From: Bog-756 sp963696495
GTDB taxonomy: Bacteria; Actinomycetota; Acidimicrobiia; Acidimicrobiales; RAAP-2
Assembly (NCBI GenBank): GCA_963696495.1
Contig: CAVOKJ010000002.1
Span: forward strand, 248,001-312,000
DNA length: 64,000 nt
Direction: 5' to 3'
Part shown: positions 8,091 through 15,631 of the stretch, in pieces
Layout: each line of letters opens with the position of its first letter
Position numbering within the stretch: position 1 is the stretch's first letter
Program-made: the position numbers and the translations under genes
The notes under the pieces: generated by a model
The model's input: only the letters and a program-made list of their open reading frames with translations
The model's database searches: none
Told to the model about the DNA's origin: nothing

Positions 8091-8942
8091 GTGTTCTCGG
8101 GCTTCATGACGACCACCTGGGAGGTGGCGACCATCGTGGCCGTCGTGGCCGGCGTCGTCGGCTTCTTCGTGGTCGTGCGCGGCTCCTCCTTCGTCGCCCA
8201 TGCGGTGCCCCAGTCGGCGTTCGCCGGCGCGGCCGGGGCCAGTCTCATCGGCATCAACGCCATCGTCGGTCTGGGTGTCTTCGCCCTGGTCGCCGCGCTC
8301 GGCATCGGCTGGCTGGGCAAGCGGGGACGGCACGACGTCGTCACGGCACTGGCCGTGGTGGTGATGCTGGGACTCGGCTCACTCTTCCTCAGCTGGAGCA
8401 CCGAGTACGCGCCGGCCATCTACTCCCTGCTCTTCGGGGAGGTACTCGGGGTCAGTGGCAACGAAGTGGGCCTGACGGCCCTGTTGGGAGTGGTGTCGAT
8501 CGCGGCGGTCGTCGTGCTCTACCGGCCACTGCTGCTGTCGTCGGTGGCTCCCGACATCGCCGAGGCCAAGGGTGTGCGGACCCAACGGGTCGAGATGATG
8601 TTCCTGGTCCTCGTGGCGCTCACCGCCACCATGTCCGTGCCTGTGGTCGGCGCTCTGCTGATGTTCACGCTGATGGTCGGCCCACCTGCCGCGGCGCGGT
8701 CGGTGGTCGATCGGCCCGGGAGCGCCATCGCCCTGTCCGTGGCCATTGCCCTCGTCACGGTGTGGGTGTCGATCGCCGCGTCGTACCGGACCGACTGGCC
8801 GATCGGCTTCTTCGTCGGCACGATCTCGGCCATCGCCTATCTGGGGGGCCGCAGCTGGGCGTGGAGGCGGGCCCGGCGGGTCGGGGGCAGCCCGGCGTTC
8901 GCCGGCTCCGACACGGGAGCCCGCCCGGTGGTGGCCGGCTGA
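8091..8942 (+). CDS. Zinc-type ABC transporter permease 2
   Basis: The 283-residue product is a second ABC-3 permease: FVVVRGSSFVAHAVPQSAFAGAAGASLIG near the N-terminus, LLSSVAPDIAEAKGVRTQRVEMMFL as coupling region, and about eight helices. It begins 1 base after the first permease and shares its layout but not its sequence in detail, so the channel may be a heterodimer, as in MntCD- or SitCD-type systems. It closes the operon. Confidence 0.9.
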   Translation: MFSGFMTTTWEVATIVAVVAGVVGFFVVVRGSSFVAHAVPQSAFAGAAGASLIGINAIVGLGVFALVAALGIGWLGKRGRHDVVTALAVVVMLGLGSLFLSWSTEYAPAIYSLLFGEVLGVSGNEVGLTALLGVVSIAAVVVLYRPLLLSSVAPDIAEAKGVRTQRVEMMFLVLVALTATMSVPVVGALLMFTLMVGPPAAARSVVDRPGSAIALSVAIALVTVWVSIAASYRTDWPIGFFVGTISAIAYLGGRSWAWRRARRVGGSPAFAGSDTGARPVVAG

Positions 8943-9026
8943 CGGCTCAGCAGCCGACCGCGCCCCGGGGTCCGGTCCCCGCCAAACGGCAGCCCGGCGG
9001 CCGGCCCAGCGGCCGGCCGGCCGCTC

Positions 9027-9194
9027 TCACTGCTCGGTGGGCACGTCGTCGTGACCGTCGCCGGCGAGCCGGCTCAACCGCCGCCACCGGGGGCCGCGCG
9101 TCCGGTGGCCGGTGGCCACGAGCACCACGAGGAGGACGGAGCCGACGATCAGGGCCAGCACCAGGGCGCCGGCGAGGATGATCCAGAGCGCCAT
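9027..9194 (-). CDS. Small single-span membrane protein (55 aa)
   Basis: The 55-residue frame starts MALWIILAGALVLALIVG, continues the hydrophobic run to about residue 27, then turns basic (GHRTRGPRWRRL) and ends acidic (DDVPTEQ). One N-terminal transmembrane helix with a cytoplasmic basic tail is the likely topology. It lies between the zinc operon (opposite strand) and a lipoprotein gene. No family recognised; the sharp hydrophobic/basic pattern supports it being real. Confidence 0.6.
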   Translation of the reverse strand: MALWIILAGALVLALIVGSVLLVVLVATGHRTRGPRWRRLSRLAGDGHDDVPTEQ

Positions 9195-9268
9195 GCCGGC
9201 AGCCTAAACCCCTGGGTGATCGCCGAGCGGGTGCCGATGGCCGGATCGGCGGTCAACCGCCGGCGGCG

Positions 9269-10291
9269 TCAGGGCTGGCCGATGATGGCGTTTCCGGCCT
9301 GGTCCACGGCGACGCAGAACGAGGCGGTGGGGCACGACACGGCATTGAGCTTCTGGCTGCCGTCGACATCGGCGCGTGACCAGGTTCCGTTGCTCCACTG
9401 GAGGACACCCCCGGCGCTGTCCACCGCCGCACAGTACGAGGCGGTGGGGCACGAGACACCGGTGAGACCGATGCTGTCGACGGTGCCCGCCGCCGGGGCT
9501 GCCTCGATGCGCTGGGCCGCCGACCACGCCTGGCCGTTCCACTGCAGGACCTCGCCCGTCTGGTCGACCGCCGTGCAGAACGAGGTCGACGGGCACGAGA
9601 CGCCGCTGAACGAGGAGGTGCTCGTGTACGGATTGGGCATCGCCCACTGCTCCCCGTTCCACTGGGAGATGCCACCGGACACCGAGACGCAGAAGGTTGC
9701 CGAGACACAGGAGATCGACGAGACCGACCCCCAGTCACCACTGGTGCCCTGCCATGACTGGCCGTCGGAGGCGAAGGCGTTCCCCTCCGAATCCACCGAC
9801 GCGCAGTACCCGGTGGGAGCACAGCCCACCGCACCGAGCCCGGTGGCCCCCTCCACCGTGGTCGGAGCGGACCAGCTCTGGCCGTTCCAGCTGATGATCT
9901 GGTTCCCGGCGGTTGCCACCGCCATGCACAGCGACGGGCTGGCACACGACACCGACACCGCCCCCGGTCCCAGTGGCTGCGGCGCGGCCGGGACGGGACC
10001 GCTCCATCCCAATCCGCCGAAGTGGTAGGCACGGCCCGACGCGTCGAGCGCGATGCAGGACGTGTTGCTCCCGCAGGACACCGACGACAGCGCCGTCCCC
10101 GGCGAGACGGCATGCGCGGCGGCGAAGCGGAGGGGCGAGCCCAGTGAGGCCGGAGCCGTGGTCGGGGTGGCTTTGAGGGTGGACGTGGTCGGGGCCGTGG
10201 TCGTCTTGGTGGCCGAGGCCCCGCTGCAGGCGGTCAGGAGCGTCGCCAGCACGACGCAGACCAACACTGGGACGAAGGATGCGGGACGCAC
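9269..10291 (-). CDS. Secreted lipoprotein with SC..C-A-VD-x-G propeller repeats
   Basis: The 340-residue product has a lipoprotein signal (LATLLTAC, Cys about 22), a Thr-rich linker to about residue 50, then about seven repeats of the form GVSCPTxSFCxAVDxxGxxLxWNGxxWS. Each repeat carries two Cys five or six apart, which could form one disulfide per blade, and a Trp-rich strand. This is the pattern of extracellular beta-propeller proteins. Start is GTG with GGCAGGTGA upstream. Function unknown; binding of a surface ligand is a guess. Confidence 0.8.
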   Translation of the reverse strand: MRPASFVPVLVCVVLATLLTACSGASATKTTTAPTTSTLKATPTTAPASLGSPLRFAAAHAVSPGTALSSVSCGSNTSCIALDASGRAYHFGGLGWSGPVPAAPQPLGPGAVSVSCASPSLCMAVATAGNQIISWNGQSWSAPTTVEGATGLGAVGCAPTGYCASVDSEGNAFASDGQSWQGTSGDWGSVSSISCVSATFCVSVSGGISQWNGEQWAMPNPYTSTSSFSGVSCPSTSFCTAVDQTGEVLQWNGQAWSAAQRIEAAPAAGTVDSIGLTGVSCPTASYCAAVDSAGGVLQWSNGTWSRADVDGSQKLNAVSCPTASFCVAVDQAGNAIIGQP

Positions 10292-10438
10292 GTCAGATCA
10301 CCTGCCGGGGGAGTGTTCGGGCTCGGCCAACCGGCCCACTGTAAACGCACACGGAAATCGGTCGGGTTCGCCCCGGGCCGGATCATCGCCCGTGCCCGAC
10401 CACCCAGGGTCGGCCGTCGCCGGTGGTGCCGGGCCGGC

Positions 10439-10636
10439 CTACTTGACCGCCTCGATGTCCTCCGGTTCGGGGATGATGGCGCCGTCCGAGTCGAGGATCG
10501 GGGCCAGCAGGTCGAGGTTCGGGTTGTCGAGATCGGGACTGTTCGGATCGAGGCCCTGCTCCGCACAGAACCGGAGCAGACGCCGCTCCTGGGCCAGTCG
10601 CAGCGTGTGTCCGCTCACGCCGTCAGCTTCTGCCAT
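10439..10636 (-). CDS. Small acidic hypothetical protein (65 aa)
   Basis: The 65-residue product starts at an ATG with GGAGACGGTG in front. Residues 8-28 (SGHTLRLAQERRLLRFCAEQG) look helical; the rest is acidic and Asp/Pro/Leu-rich (LDPNSPDLDNPNLDLLAPIL), ending EPEDIEAVK. No family recognised. Clean start signals and composition support it as coding. Confidence 0.55.
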   Translation of the reverse strand: MAEADGVSGHTLRLAQERRLLRFCAEQGLDPNSPDLDNPNLDLLAPILDSDGAIIPEPEDIEAVK

Positions 10637-11034
10637 CACCGTCTCCTCTCCGGTTCCAGAGGCCCACGCTACCCAGATCGAGGGCTGATGCACGTTCGCC
10701 GGGATGCGGATCGCCTCCCCGACGCCCCTGCCTCGACCGCCCGTCCCGATGGCAGCCAACAGAGCAGGGGGCGATGTCGAGCACGGCAGCAGGCCCCTGA
10801 CCAGGTTCGACTACCTGTCGCCCGCCGGCGGCACCCCCCCTGTCGGCCAATCAGCGGGGAGTCGGCGGGAGCGTCGGCGGCAGCGTCCGGCAGCCTGGCC
10901 CACCCGGATCCGGGCCGGCGGATCGATCCACGGGGCGGGCGTCGGCCGTCCCGACAGAACCCCCGATGCCCGCCCTTTCGGGCCGGAGGGCTGGTTTCCG
11001 GTGGGGCCGGCCGACTCGCTATAGCCTCGTCGCT
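10637..11034. other. Intergenic region between divergent genes
   Basis: These 398 bases separate two divergent genes. I find only the -10 hexamer TAGCCT at 11022-11027 for the rightward gene. The frames crossing it have non-protein-like composition. Confidence 0.4.
11022..11027 (+). promoter_or_regulatory. -10 hexamer for Thr/Pro-repeat gene (leaderless)
   Basis: TAGCCT lies 7 bases before the GTG at 11035, with no ribosome-binding site between. Confidence 0.45.
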
Positions 11035-11724
11035 GTGTGGCGCCCCTACAACAAGAAGACCCACTGGTACTACCGCGGTGGCGTCGCGCGGCCCGTCGGC
11101 CGCATGCGTCTGCGGTGGCGCTGGACCATGTCCCAGTTCCGTCGGTTCGGCCTGTGGCGCTCCGCGGCCGTCGGCGCCGCGGTGATCGCGCTCGGGTTCT
11201 TCGTCGTCGCCCCCGGGGATCGCGTCATCGGCGGGAGGGTGTCGGACTCGGCCGTCACCACGCCCACGACGAGCCCCTCGGTCGCCGACCCGCTGCCCGA
11301 CATCCCGACCAAAGCCCCGGCCGCCTCGGCCCCGACCACGACCACGTCGGTCGCCCCACCCGGGTCGAACAAGCTGGCGTTGCCATTCACCAGCGGGTTC
11401 ACCCCGGTCTCGACCTCGGCCACCAAGTCGACTACGAGCTCCACGGTCAAGTCGAATCCCACCACCGCCACGACCTCGTCCCCCTCGAAGAAGCCCTCGC
11501 CGAAGCCGCCGTCATCGCCGACCACCACCAAGCCGCCCACTACGACGACCAGGCCTCCGACCACCACGACCGTCCCGCCGACCACCACCACCACACCGCC
11601 GACCACCACCACCACACCACCGACCACCACCACCACGCCGCCGACCACCACCACCACGCCGCCGACGACGACCACCACGGCTCCCCCCGTCACGATCCCC
11701 ACCCTCCCGATCACCATCGGATGA
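11035..11724 (+). CDS. Membrane-anchored Thr/Pro-repeat protein
   Basis: The 229-residue product has a short basic N-terminus (RPYNKKTHWYYRGG), one transmembrane helix at about residues 44-62 (SAAVGAAVIALGFFVVAPG) and a long exported Thr/Ser/Pro-rich stalk. Residues about 165-215 consist of near-identical PPTTTTT units encoded by about 21-base DNA repeats. Such stalks often span the cell wall and may be O-mannosylated in actinobacteria. I chose GTG at 11035 because of the leaderless -10; ATG at 11104 is an alternative. No catalytic domain is visible. Confidence 0.65.
   Translation: MWRPYNKKTHWYYRGGVARPVGRMRLRWRWTMSQFRRFGLWRSAAVGAAVIALGFFVVAPGDRVIGGRVSDSAVTTPTTSPSVADPLPDIPTKAPAASAPTTTTSVAPPGSNKLALPFTSGFTPVSTSATKSTTSSTVKSNPTTATTSSPSKKPSPKPPSSPTTTKPPTTTTRPPTTTTVPPTTTTTPPTTTTTPPTTTTTPPTTTTTPPTTTTTAPPVTIPTLPITIG
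11532..11690 (+). repeat. Tandem repeats encoding PPTTTTT units
   Basis: Roughly seven 21-base units of the form CCGCCGACCACCACCACCAC(A) lie in frame inside the Thr/Pro-repeat gene. Unit number is likely variable between strains. Confidence 0.75.
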
Positions 11725-11779
11725 CGGGCCACCGCCTCGACGGCCGCCGGACGACGCGGAGCCGCGCCGGCGAGGAGCG

Positions 11780-12268
11780 CTAGGCCACCGCCCGGACCGG
11801 GAGCCCGGCGAGGCTGTGGACGGTCTGGGCACAGGCCCGGGCGGCCTCGGCCCCCTTGACCTCGAAGTGCTCCGCGAAGAAGGCGGCATGCTCGCGGTGG
11901 TCGTGGAAGTGATGGGGGGTCAGCACGGCCGAGATGACCGGCACGTCGGTATCGAGCTGGACCCGCATGAGCCCGTTGATCACTGCCTCGGCGACGAACT
12001 CGTGACGGTAGATTCCCCCGTCGATGACGAATCCGGCCCCGACGATCGCCGCGTAGCGGCCGCTGGCGGCGAGCCGCTTGGCGTGGAGCGGGATCTCGAA
12101 GGCCCCGGGGACGCGGAAGAGGTCGATCGCCTGCTCGTCGACTCCGAGGGTGACGATCTCGGCGAGGAACGAGTCGCGGCATCGATCGACGATCTCCTCG
12201 TGCCACGTGGACTGGACGAACGCCAGCCGAATTCCCCGGCTGCCCGGATCTTGGTCTGTGGTGCTCAC
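11780..12268 (-). CDS. ribH: 6,7-dimethyl-8-ribityllumazine synthase, type II
   Basis: The 162-residue enzyme condenses ribityl-aminouracil with dihydroxybutanone phosphate in riboflavin synthesis. The VQSTWHEEIVDRC start, the VPGAFEIPLHAKRLA segment and SAVLTPHHFHDHREHAAFFAEHF are visible. The last pattern is characteristic of type II (RibH2) enzymes of Brucella and Mesorhizobium rather than the usual type I. The GTG at 12268 has an excellent AAGGAGG leader. No other rib gene is nearby, which is unusual. Confidence 0.85.
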   Translation of the reverse strand: MSTTDQDPGSRGIRLAFVQSTWHEEIVDRCRDSFLAEIVTLGVDEQAIDLFRVPGAFEIPLHAKRLAASGRYAAIVGAGFVIDGGIYRHEFVAEAVINGLMRVQLDTDVPVISAVLTPHHFHDHREHAAFFAEHFEVKGAEAARACAQTVHSLAGLPVRAVA

Positions 12269-12509
12269 TTGGCCTCCTTCGGTCCGTCGCCCACCGATCG
12301 GTGGCAACGGTCGCATGGAACGGGTGGTCACCGACTCTAGAACCGCCGGTCCTGCCGCATCGAGTGCCGACCGATGTGGTCTGATGCCCCGATGGGACGC
12401 CGTGGGCACCGGACTGGGAGGCACGCCTCCAGCCCGCCCTGGTGATGGGTGACGGGGGATCGCTCCCGTGTCGGCACTCCGTCCGGGCTTCCCGGACGGC
12501 GGACCCGGC

Positions 12510-12515
12510 TACCGT
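12510..12515 (+). promoter_or_regulatory. -10 hexamer for phzF-type gene (leaderless)
   Basis: TACCGT lies 7 bases before the GTG at 12523; no ribosome-binding site is seen. Confidence 0.45.
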
Positions 12516-12522
12516 GGGAACG

Positions 12523-13260
12523 GTGGCACTCGAGCTCACGACCGTCGATGCGTTCACCGACACCCCCTTCACCGGCAACCCGGCTGCCGTCGCCCTCCTC
12601 GACCGGTTCCCCAGCGACGGGCTCATGCAGTCCGTCGCATTGGAGATGAACCTGTCCGAGACCGCCTTCTGCGCGCCGCAGGGGGACGGCGCCTACGACC
12701 TGCGCTGGTTCACGCCGACCACCGAGGTCGACCTGTGCGGACACGCCACGTTGGCCGCCGCCCATGTGCTCGGGGGTGAGGCGGAATTCCACACGCGGAG
12801 CGGGCTCCTCACCTGTGTCGGCGAGGACGGCTGGATCCGCGTGGACCTCCCGGCCGATCGACCCGTGCCCACCGGAGCGCCGGCGACCGTCCGGCTCCCC
12901 GGACTCGTCTGGTACGGCCGGGGGAAGTGGGATGCCCTGGCCGTGCTGGAGGATCCCACCCAGGTCCGGAACTTCTCGCCGGACCTGGGCGCCATCGCCG
13001 AACTTGGGGTTCGCGCCCTGATCGTCTCGGCGGTGGGGGACCGGTCAGGGTTCGACTGCGTGAGCCGGGTCTTCGCCCCGGGCTTCGGGGTGCCCGAAGA
13101 TCCGGTCACCGGGTCCGCCCACTGCACCCTGGCCGCGTACTGGAGCGATCGCCTCGGGCGGGACGACCTCGTCGGGGAGCAGGCATCGGCCCGGGGGGAA
13201 CGGTCCGGATGCACTGTGAGGGCGACCGGGTGGGAGTGGCCGGCCAGGCGGTCACGGTAG
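12523..13260 (+). CDS. PhzF-family isomerase, C-terminus frameshifted
   Basis: The product belongs to the PhzF/diaminopimelate-epimerase fold: TTVDAFTDTPFTGNPAAV at the start, MNLSETAFC with the catalytic Glu, EVDLCGHATLAAAHVL and PEDPVTGSAHCTLAAYW. After GEQASARG the frame changes to GERSGCTVRATGWEW and stops at 13260. The next frame instead continues GGTVRMHCEGDRVGVAGQAV and stops at 13283, the expected PhzF ending. The break lies in a run of six G at 13193-13198; one extra G restores the family sequence. This is a sequencing error or a real 1-base deletion. Confidence 0.82.
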   Translation: MALELTTVDAFTDTPFTGNPAAVALLDRFPSDGLMQSVALEMNLSETAFCAPQGDGAYDLRWFTPTTEVDLCGHATLAAAHVLGGEAEFHTRSGLLTCVGEDGWIRVDLPADRPVPTGAPATVRLPGLVWYGRGKWDALAVLEDPTQVRNFSPDLGAIAELGVRALIVSAVGDRSGFDCVSRVFAPGFGVPEDPVTGSAHCTLAAYWSDRLGRDDLVGEQASARGERSGCTVRATGWEWPARRSR

Positions 13261-13340
13261 CCCGCATCAGCCTGGTCGTCTGACGAACGCTCCGCCGTCG
13301 TCCGGACACCGCACGACTGCACGGATCGCCGCCACACGGG

Positions 13341-13388
13341 CCGGCCACCCGGCCACCCGGCCACCCGACCACCCGACCACCCGACCAC
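13341..13388 (+). repeat. Six 8-bp tandem repeats
   Basis: CCGGCCAC occurs three times, then CCGACCAC three times, perfectly in tandem, between the convergent PhzF and cupin genes. Such short repeats are slippage-prone. Confidence 0.85.
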
Positions 13389-13418
13389 TCGGTCGACCGC
13401 AAGGGGAACCGGCGACCC

Positions 13419-13799
13419 TCAACTCGTGTAGTCCACCGGGCCCGATCCCTCGATGCCGATGGCGAACGCCAGTCCGCGCAGTGACGCGTTCTCCGTCACC
13501 GGCCAGATGCTGTGCACGGTGTCCGGCGGAATGCGGACCAGGTCGCCCTGGCCCACCTCCTGCTCCTCATCGGCGATCTTCATGATGCCGCGGCCGGAGA
13601 TGATGTAGTAGAACTCGTGCGTCGGGTGCGAGTGCGGGTCGACGAGCCCGCCGCCGGCCACCTCCCACTCGCTCACCAGTTCGAGGAAGCCGCCCCTCGT
13701 GGCATCTTCGAGCTCGCGTGGCTCGATGAGCCACCAGACCGGCACCGTGCCCGCATGCTCCACCACCGGAGCCACCTCTCTGGCTGAACGGACGTCCAT
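13419..13799 (-). CDS. Single-domain cupin protein
   Basis: The 126-residue product is a small cupin. Motif 1 is DPHSHPTHEFYYIISGRG (about residues 55-73) with two His and a Glu as metal ligands. Motif 2 is QGDLVRIPPDTVHSIWPV (about 85-102) with the third His. The ATG at 13799 has GGTGGAGGGTGCC in front; an upstream GTG overlaps that site and is less likely. Metal and substrate are unknown; small cupins range from isomerases to sugar-binding sensors. Confidence 0.85.
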   Translation of the reverse strand: MDVRSAREVAPVVEHAGTVPVWWLIEPRELEDATRGGFLELVSEWEVAGGGLVDPHSHPTHEFYYIISGRGIMKIADEEQEVGQGDLVRIPPDTVHSIWPVTENASLRGLAFAIGIEGSGPVDYTS

Positions 13800-13901
13800 G
13801 GCACCCTCCACCGTCGCTCGTCGTCGGACGGGTCGATACTAGGGCAGCCCCGGATTCGTCAGCCATCACGCGGTCCGGCGGGCCTAAGCTTCGGAGGGAG
13901 C

Positions 13902-14702
13902 ATGACCACGTTCGACGGATGGGATCCGGAGCAGTACAACCGGTTCGCGGGCGAGCGCGAGCAGCCGTTCTGGGACCTGGTCGGACTGCTGGCGCCGACC
14001 GAGGCGCCCGACGTCGTCGACCTCGGCTGCGGGGACGGCCGGTTGACGGCCGCACTGGCCGATCGCCTGACGGCGGGCTCGATGCTCGGCATCGACAGCT
14101 CGCCGTCGATGATCGGGGGGTCGTCCTCCCTGGCGGGCGAGCGCCTCCGGTTCGAGATCGCCGACATCGGCGATTGGGCGGCTCCCGGCTCGTTCGACAT
14201 CGTGTTCGCCAATGCATCGATGCAGTGGGTGCCCGACCACCCGTCCGTGCTCGCCCGATGGGCCGGGTCGCTGAAGCCGGGCGGGCAGCTGGCCGTGCAG
14301 GTGCCGTCCAACGCCGACCACCCGGCCCACACCGTGGCCACCGAGGTCGGGCGGGAGTTCCTCGCCGAGCCCCCTCCCGACCCCGTGGCCGAGAACGTGC
14401 TCGAGCCCGAGCGGTACGCCGAGATCCTCGATTCGCTCGGATTCGGCGACCAGCAGGTCCGGCTGCAGGTCTACGCCCACCATCTGGGCTCCACCGCCGC
14501 TGTCGTCGAGTGGGTCAAGGGTACGACGCTCACCCGGTTCAAGGAGCCGCTCGGGCCCGACCGGTGGCCGCAGTTCGTGGACGCCTACCGTGAACGCCTG
14601 TTGTCCGTCCTCGGCGACCACTCGCCCTTCTTCTACCCCTTCAAACGACTACTCCTGTGGGGGAAGTCGGACGGAGCGGCGCTCACCGACAATATGACCT
14701 AA
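13902..14702 (+). CDS. tam: Trans-aconitate 2-methyltransferase-like protein
   Basis: The 266-residue SAM-dependent methyltransferase resembles Tam, which methylates trans-aconitate to detoxify it. The N-terminal GWDPEQYNRFAGEREQPFWDL matches Tam, motif I is VVDLGCGDGRLTAAL (about residues 38-52), and FANASMQWVPDHPSVL and KPGGQLAVQVP complete the fold. GGAGGGAGC precedes the ATG. Substrate assignment rests on family resemblance only. Confidence 0.85.
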   Translation: MTTFDGWDPEQYNRFAGEREQPFWDLVGLLAPTEAPDVVDLGCGDGRLTAALADRLTAGSMLGIDSSPSMIGGSSSLAGERLRFEIADIGDWAAPGSFDIVFANASMQWVPDHPSVLARWAGSLKPGGQLAVQVPSNADHPAHTVATEVGREFLAEPPPDPVAENVLEPERYAEILDSLGFGDQQVRLQVYAHHLGSTAAVVEWVKGTTLTRFKEPLGPDRWPQFVDAYRERLLSVLGDHSPFFYPFKRLLLWGKSDGAALTDNMT

Positions 14703-14820
14703 GGCCCTACGGATCGGTACGGCGACGGCGCATGGTGATAGTCACATCCACTCCGCTGTCGCGTTCCCCATCCGGTCCGCAGGAGCGAGTGGGCGAGAGG
14801 GACCAGTCGTAGGAGTCTTC

Positions 14821-15189
14821 ATGAACGAGCGGCAGTACGCCATCGCCACGGTGGAGCAGACCCTCGATGCATCGGCCGCCCTCCGGGCGCACCTCCGGAT
14901 GACCGAGAGGATCGGCAAGCGGATGATCGCTGCCCTCCGAGCCGAGGTCCCGGTGTCGAAAGCCGTGGAGGCAGCGGGAGCGAGCGCCGCCCGACTGCGC
15001 CAGGACTCGAAGGACGTGTTCGCCGCCTACGAGCACTCCAGGCACGTGATGCGGGCGGCGTTCATCCTCTCGTCGGTGGCCGAAGGGATGTCGATCTCCG
15101 ATATCGGCCGCGCCCTCGGCGTTTCCCGCCAGATGGCCAGTCGTCTGGTGCGGGAGGCCCGGGACGGCACGGCCGATGGCGCAGGGTGA
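14821..15189 (+). CDS. Small helix-turn-helix protein, paralogue of the 858-1241 product
   Basis: The 122-residue product has a helical N-terminal half and a C-terminal HTH, EGMSISDIGRALGVSRQMASRLV at about residues 88-110. The overall layout (two-helix N-domain, ESSRHxxRxxFxxSxxxGMSxxDIxxxxGxSRxxAxRxxxEAR) matches the 858-1241 product. GGAGTCTTC precedes the ATG. The stop overlaps the next gene's GTG by 4 bases, so the two are coupled. Transcriptional regulator is the likely role. Confidence 0.65.
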   Translation: MNERQYAIATVEQTLDASAALRAHLRMTERIGKRMIAALRAEVPVSKAVEAAGASAARLRQDSKDVFAAYEHSRHVMRAAFILSSVAEGMSISDIGRALGVSRQMASRLVREARDGTADGAG

Positions 15190-15539
15190 GCAGAGCCGTG
15201 GCCCTCTACCCGGATCTCCTGCGCATCTCCCTGATCGGCTCACCGGTGAGCGGCAGCGCCCCGACCAGGGAGGAAGCGCTGGCCTATCTGCTCCGGTGCA
15301 AGGGGCACCGGAGGGAGCGCGGCGCCGTCGCACCCGAGTCGGGGAGCTCGGCGGCACAGTTGGCCGCAGAGCTCTCCTACGATGTCGCCCTGATCAACCT
15401 GGCCCGCGCCTGCAACGTGGGCTGTGACGTCGAGCACTTCGACCAGCCTCATCGGGAGCGGTCGAGGATCGAGCACGAGCTGGCCGCCCAGGGGGTCTGT
15501 CTGGCCGACCGGGACGAGGAGCAGGCGGATCGCCTCTGA
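15186..15539 (+). CDS. Hypothetical protein coupled to the HTH gene
   Basis: The 117-residue frame starts at GTG overlapping the HTH gene's stop (GTGA). Sequence features: PDLLRISLIGSPVSGSAPTREEALAYLLRC, then SAAQLAAELSYDVALINLARACNVGCDVEHF, ending Asp/Arg-rich. The mid segment is helical with two Cys near each other. No family recognised. Translational coupling suggests it works with the HTH protein. Confidence 0.55.
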   Translation: MSRAVALYPDLLRISLIGSPVSGSAPTREEALAYLLRCKGHRRERGAVAPESGSSAAQLAAELSYDVALINLARACNVGCDVEHFDQPHRERSRIEHELAAQGVCLADRDEEQADRL

Positions 15540-15575
15540 TATCGCCCGACCGCGGCCGGGAACCCGTGCGAGCCC

Positions 15576-15608
15576 GGGCCGGCACACGACACCGGGGTCC
15601 GCCGGCCC
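15576..15608. terminator. Hairpin between convergent genes
   Basis: GGGCCGGC (15576-15583) pairs with GCCGGCCC (15601-15608) between two genes that converge. No U-tract is visible, as is common in high-GC actinobacteria; terminator function is inferred. Confidence 0.35.
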
Positions 15609-15631
15609 AGGTTCGCCCCCGGGGGTGCGGG

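Noticed and set aside
10800..10815. GGTTCGACTACC, which resembles a tRNA T-loop
   Set aside because: No matching acceptor stem, D-loop or anticodon arm is found around it. No tRNA is supported anywhere in the window.
11532..11690. CRISPR-like look of the 21-bp repeats
   Set aside because: Repeats are directly tandem, in frame, with no spacers; they encode PPTTTTT.
11070..12626. 518-residue leftward frame across the Thr/Pro-repeat and ribH genes
   Set aside because: It is the mirror of the Thr-repeat gene (Val/Gly runs) plus a shifted frame of ribH.
13341..13388. 8-bp repeats as a replication-origin iteron array
   Set aside because: No DnaA boxes, AT-rich unwinding region or dnaA gene nearby; repeats are too short and lie between convergent genes.
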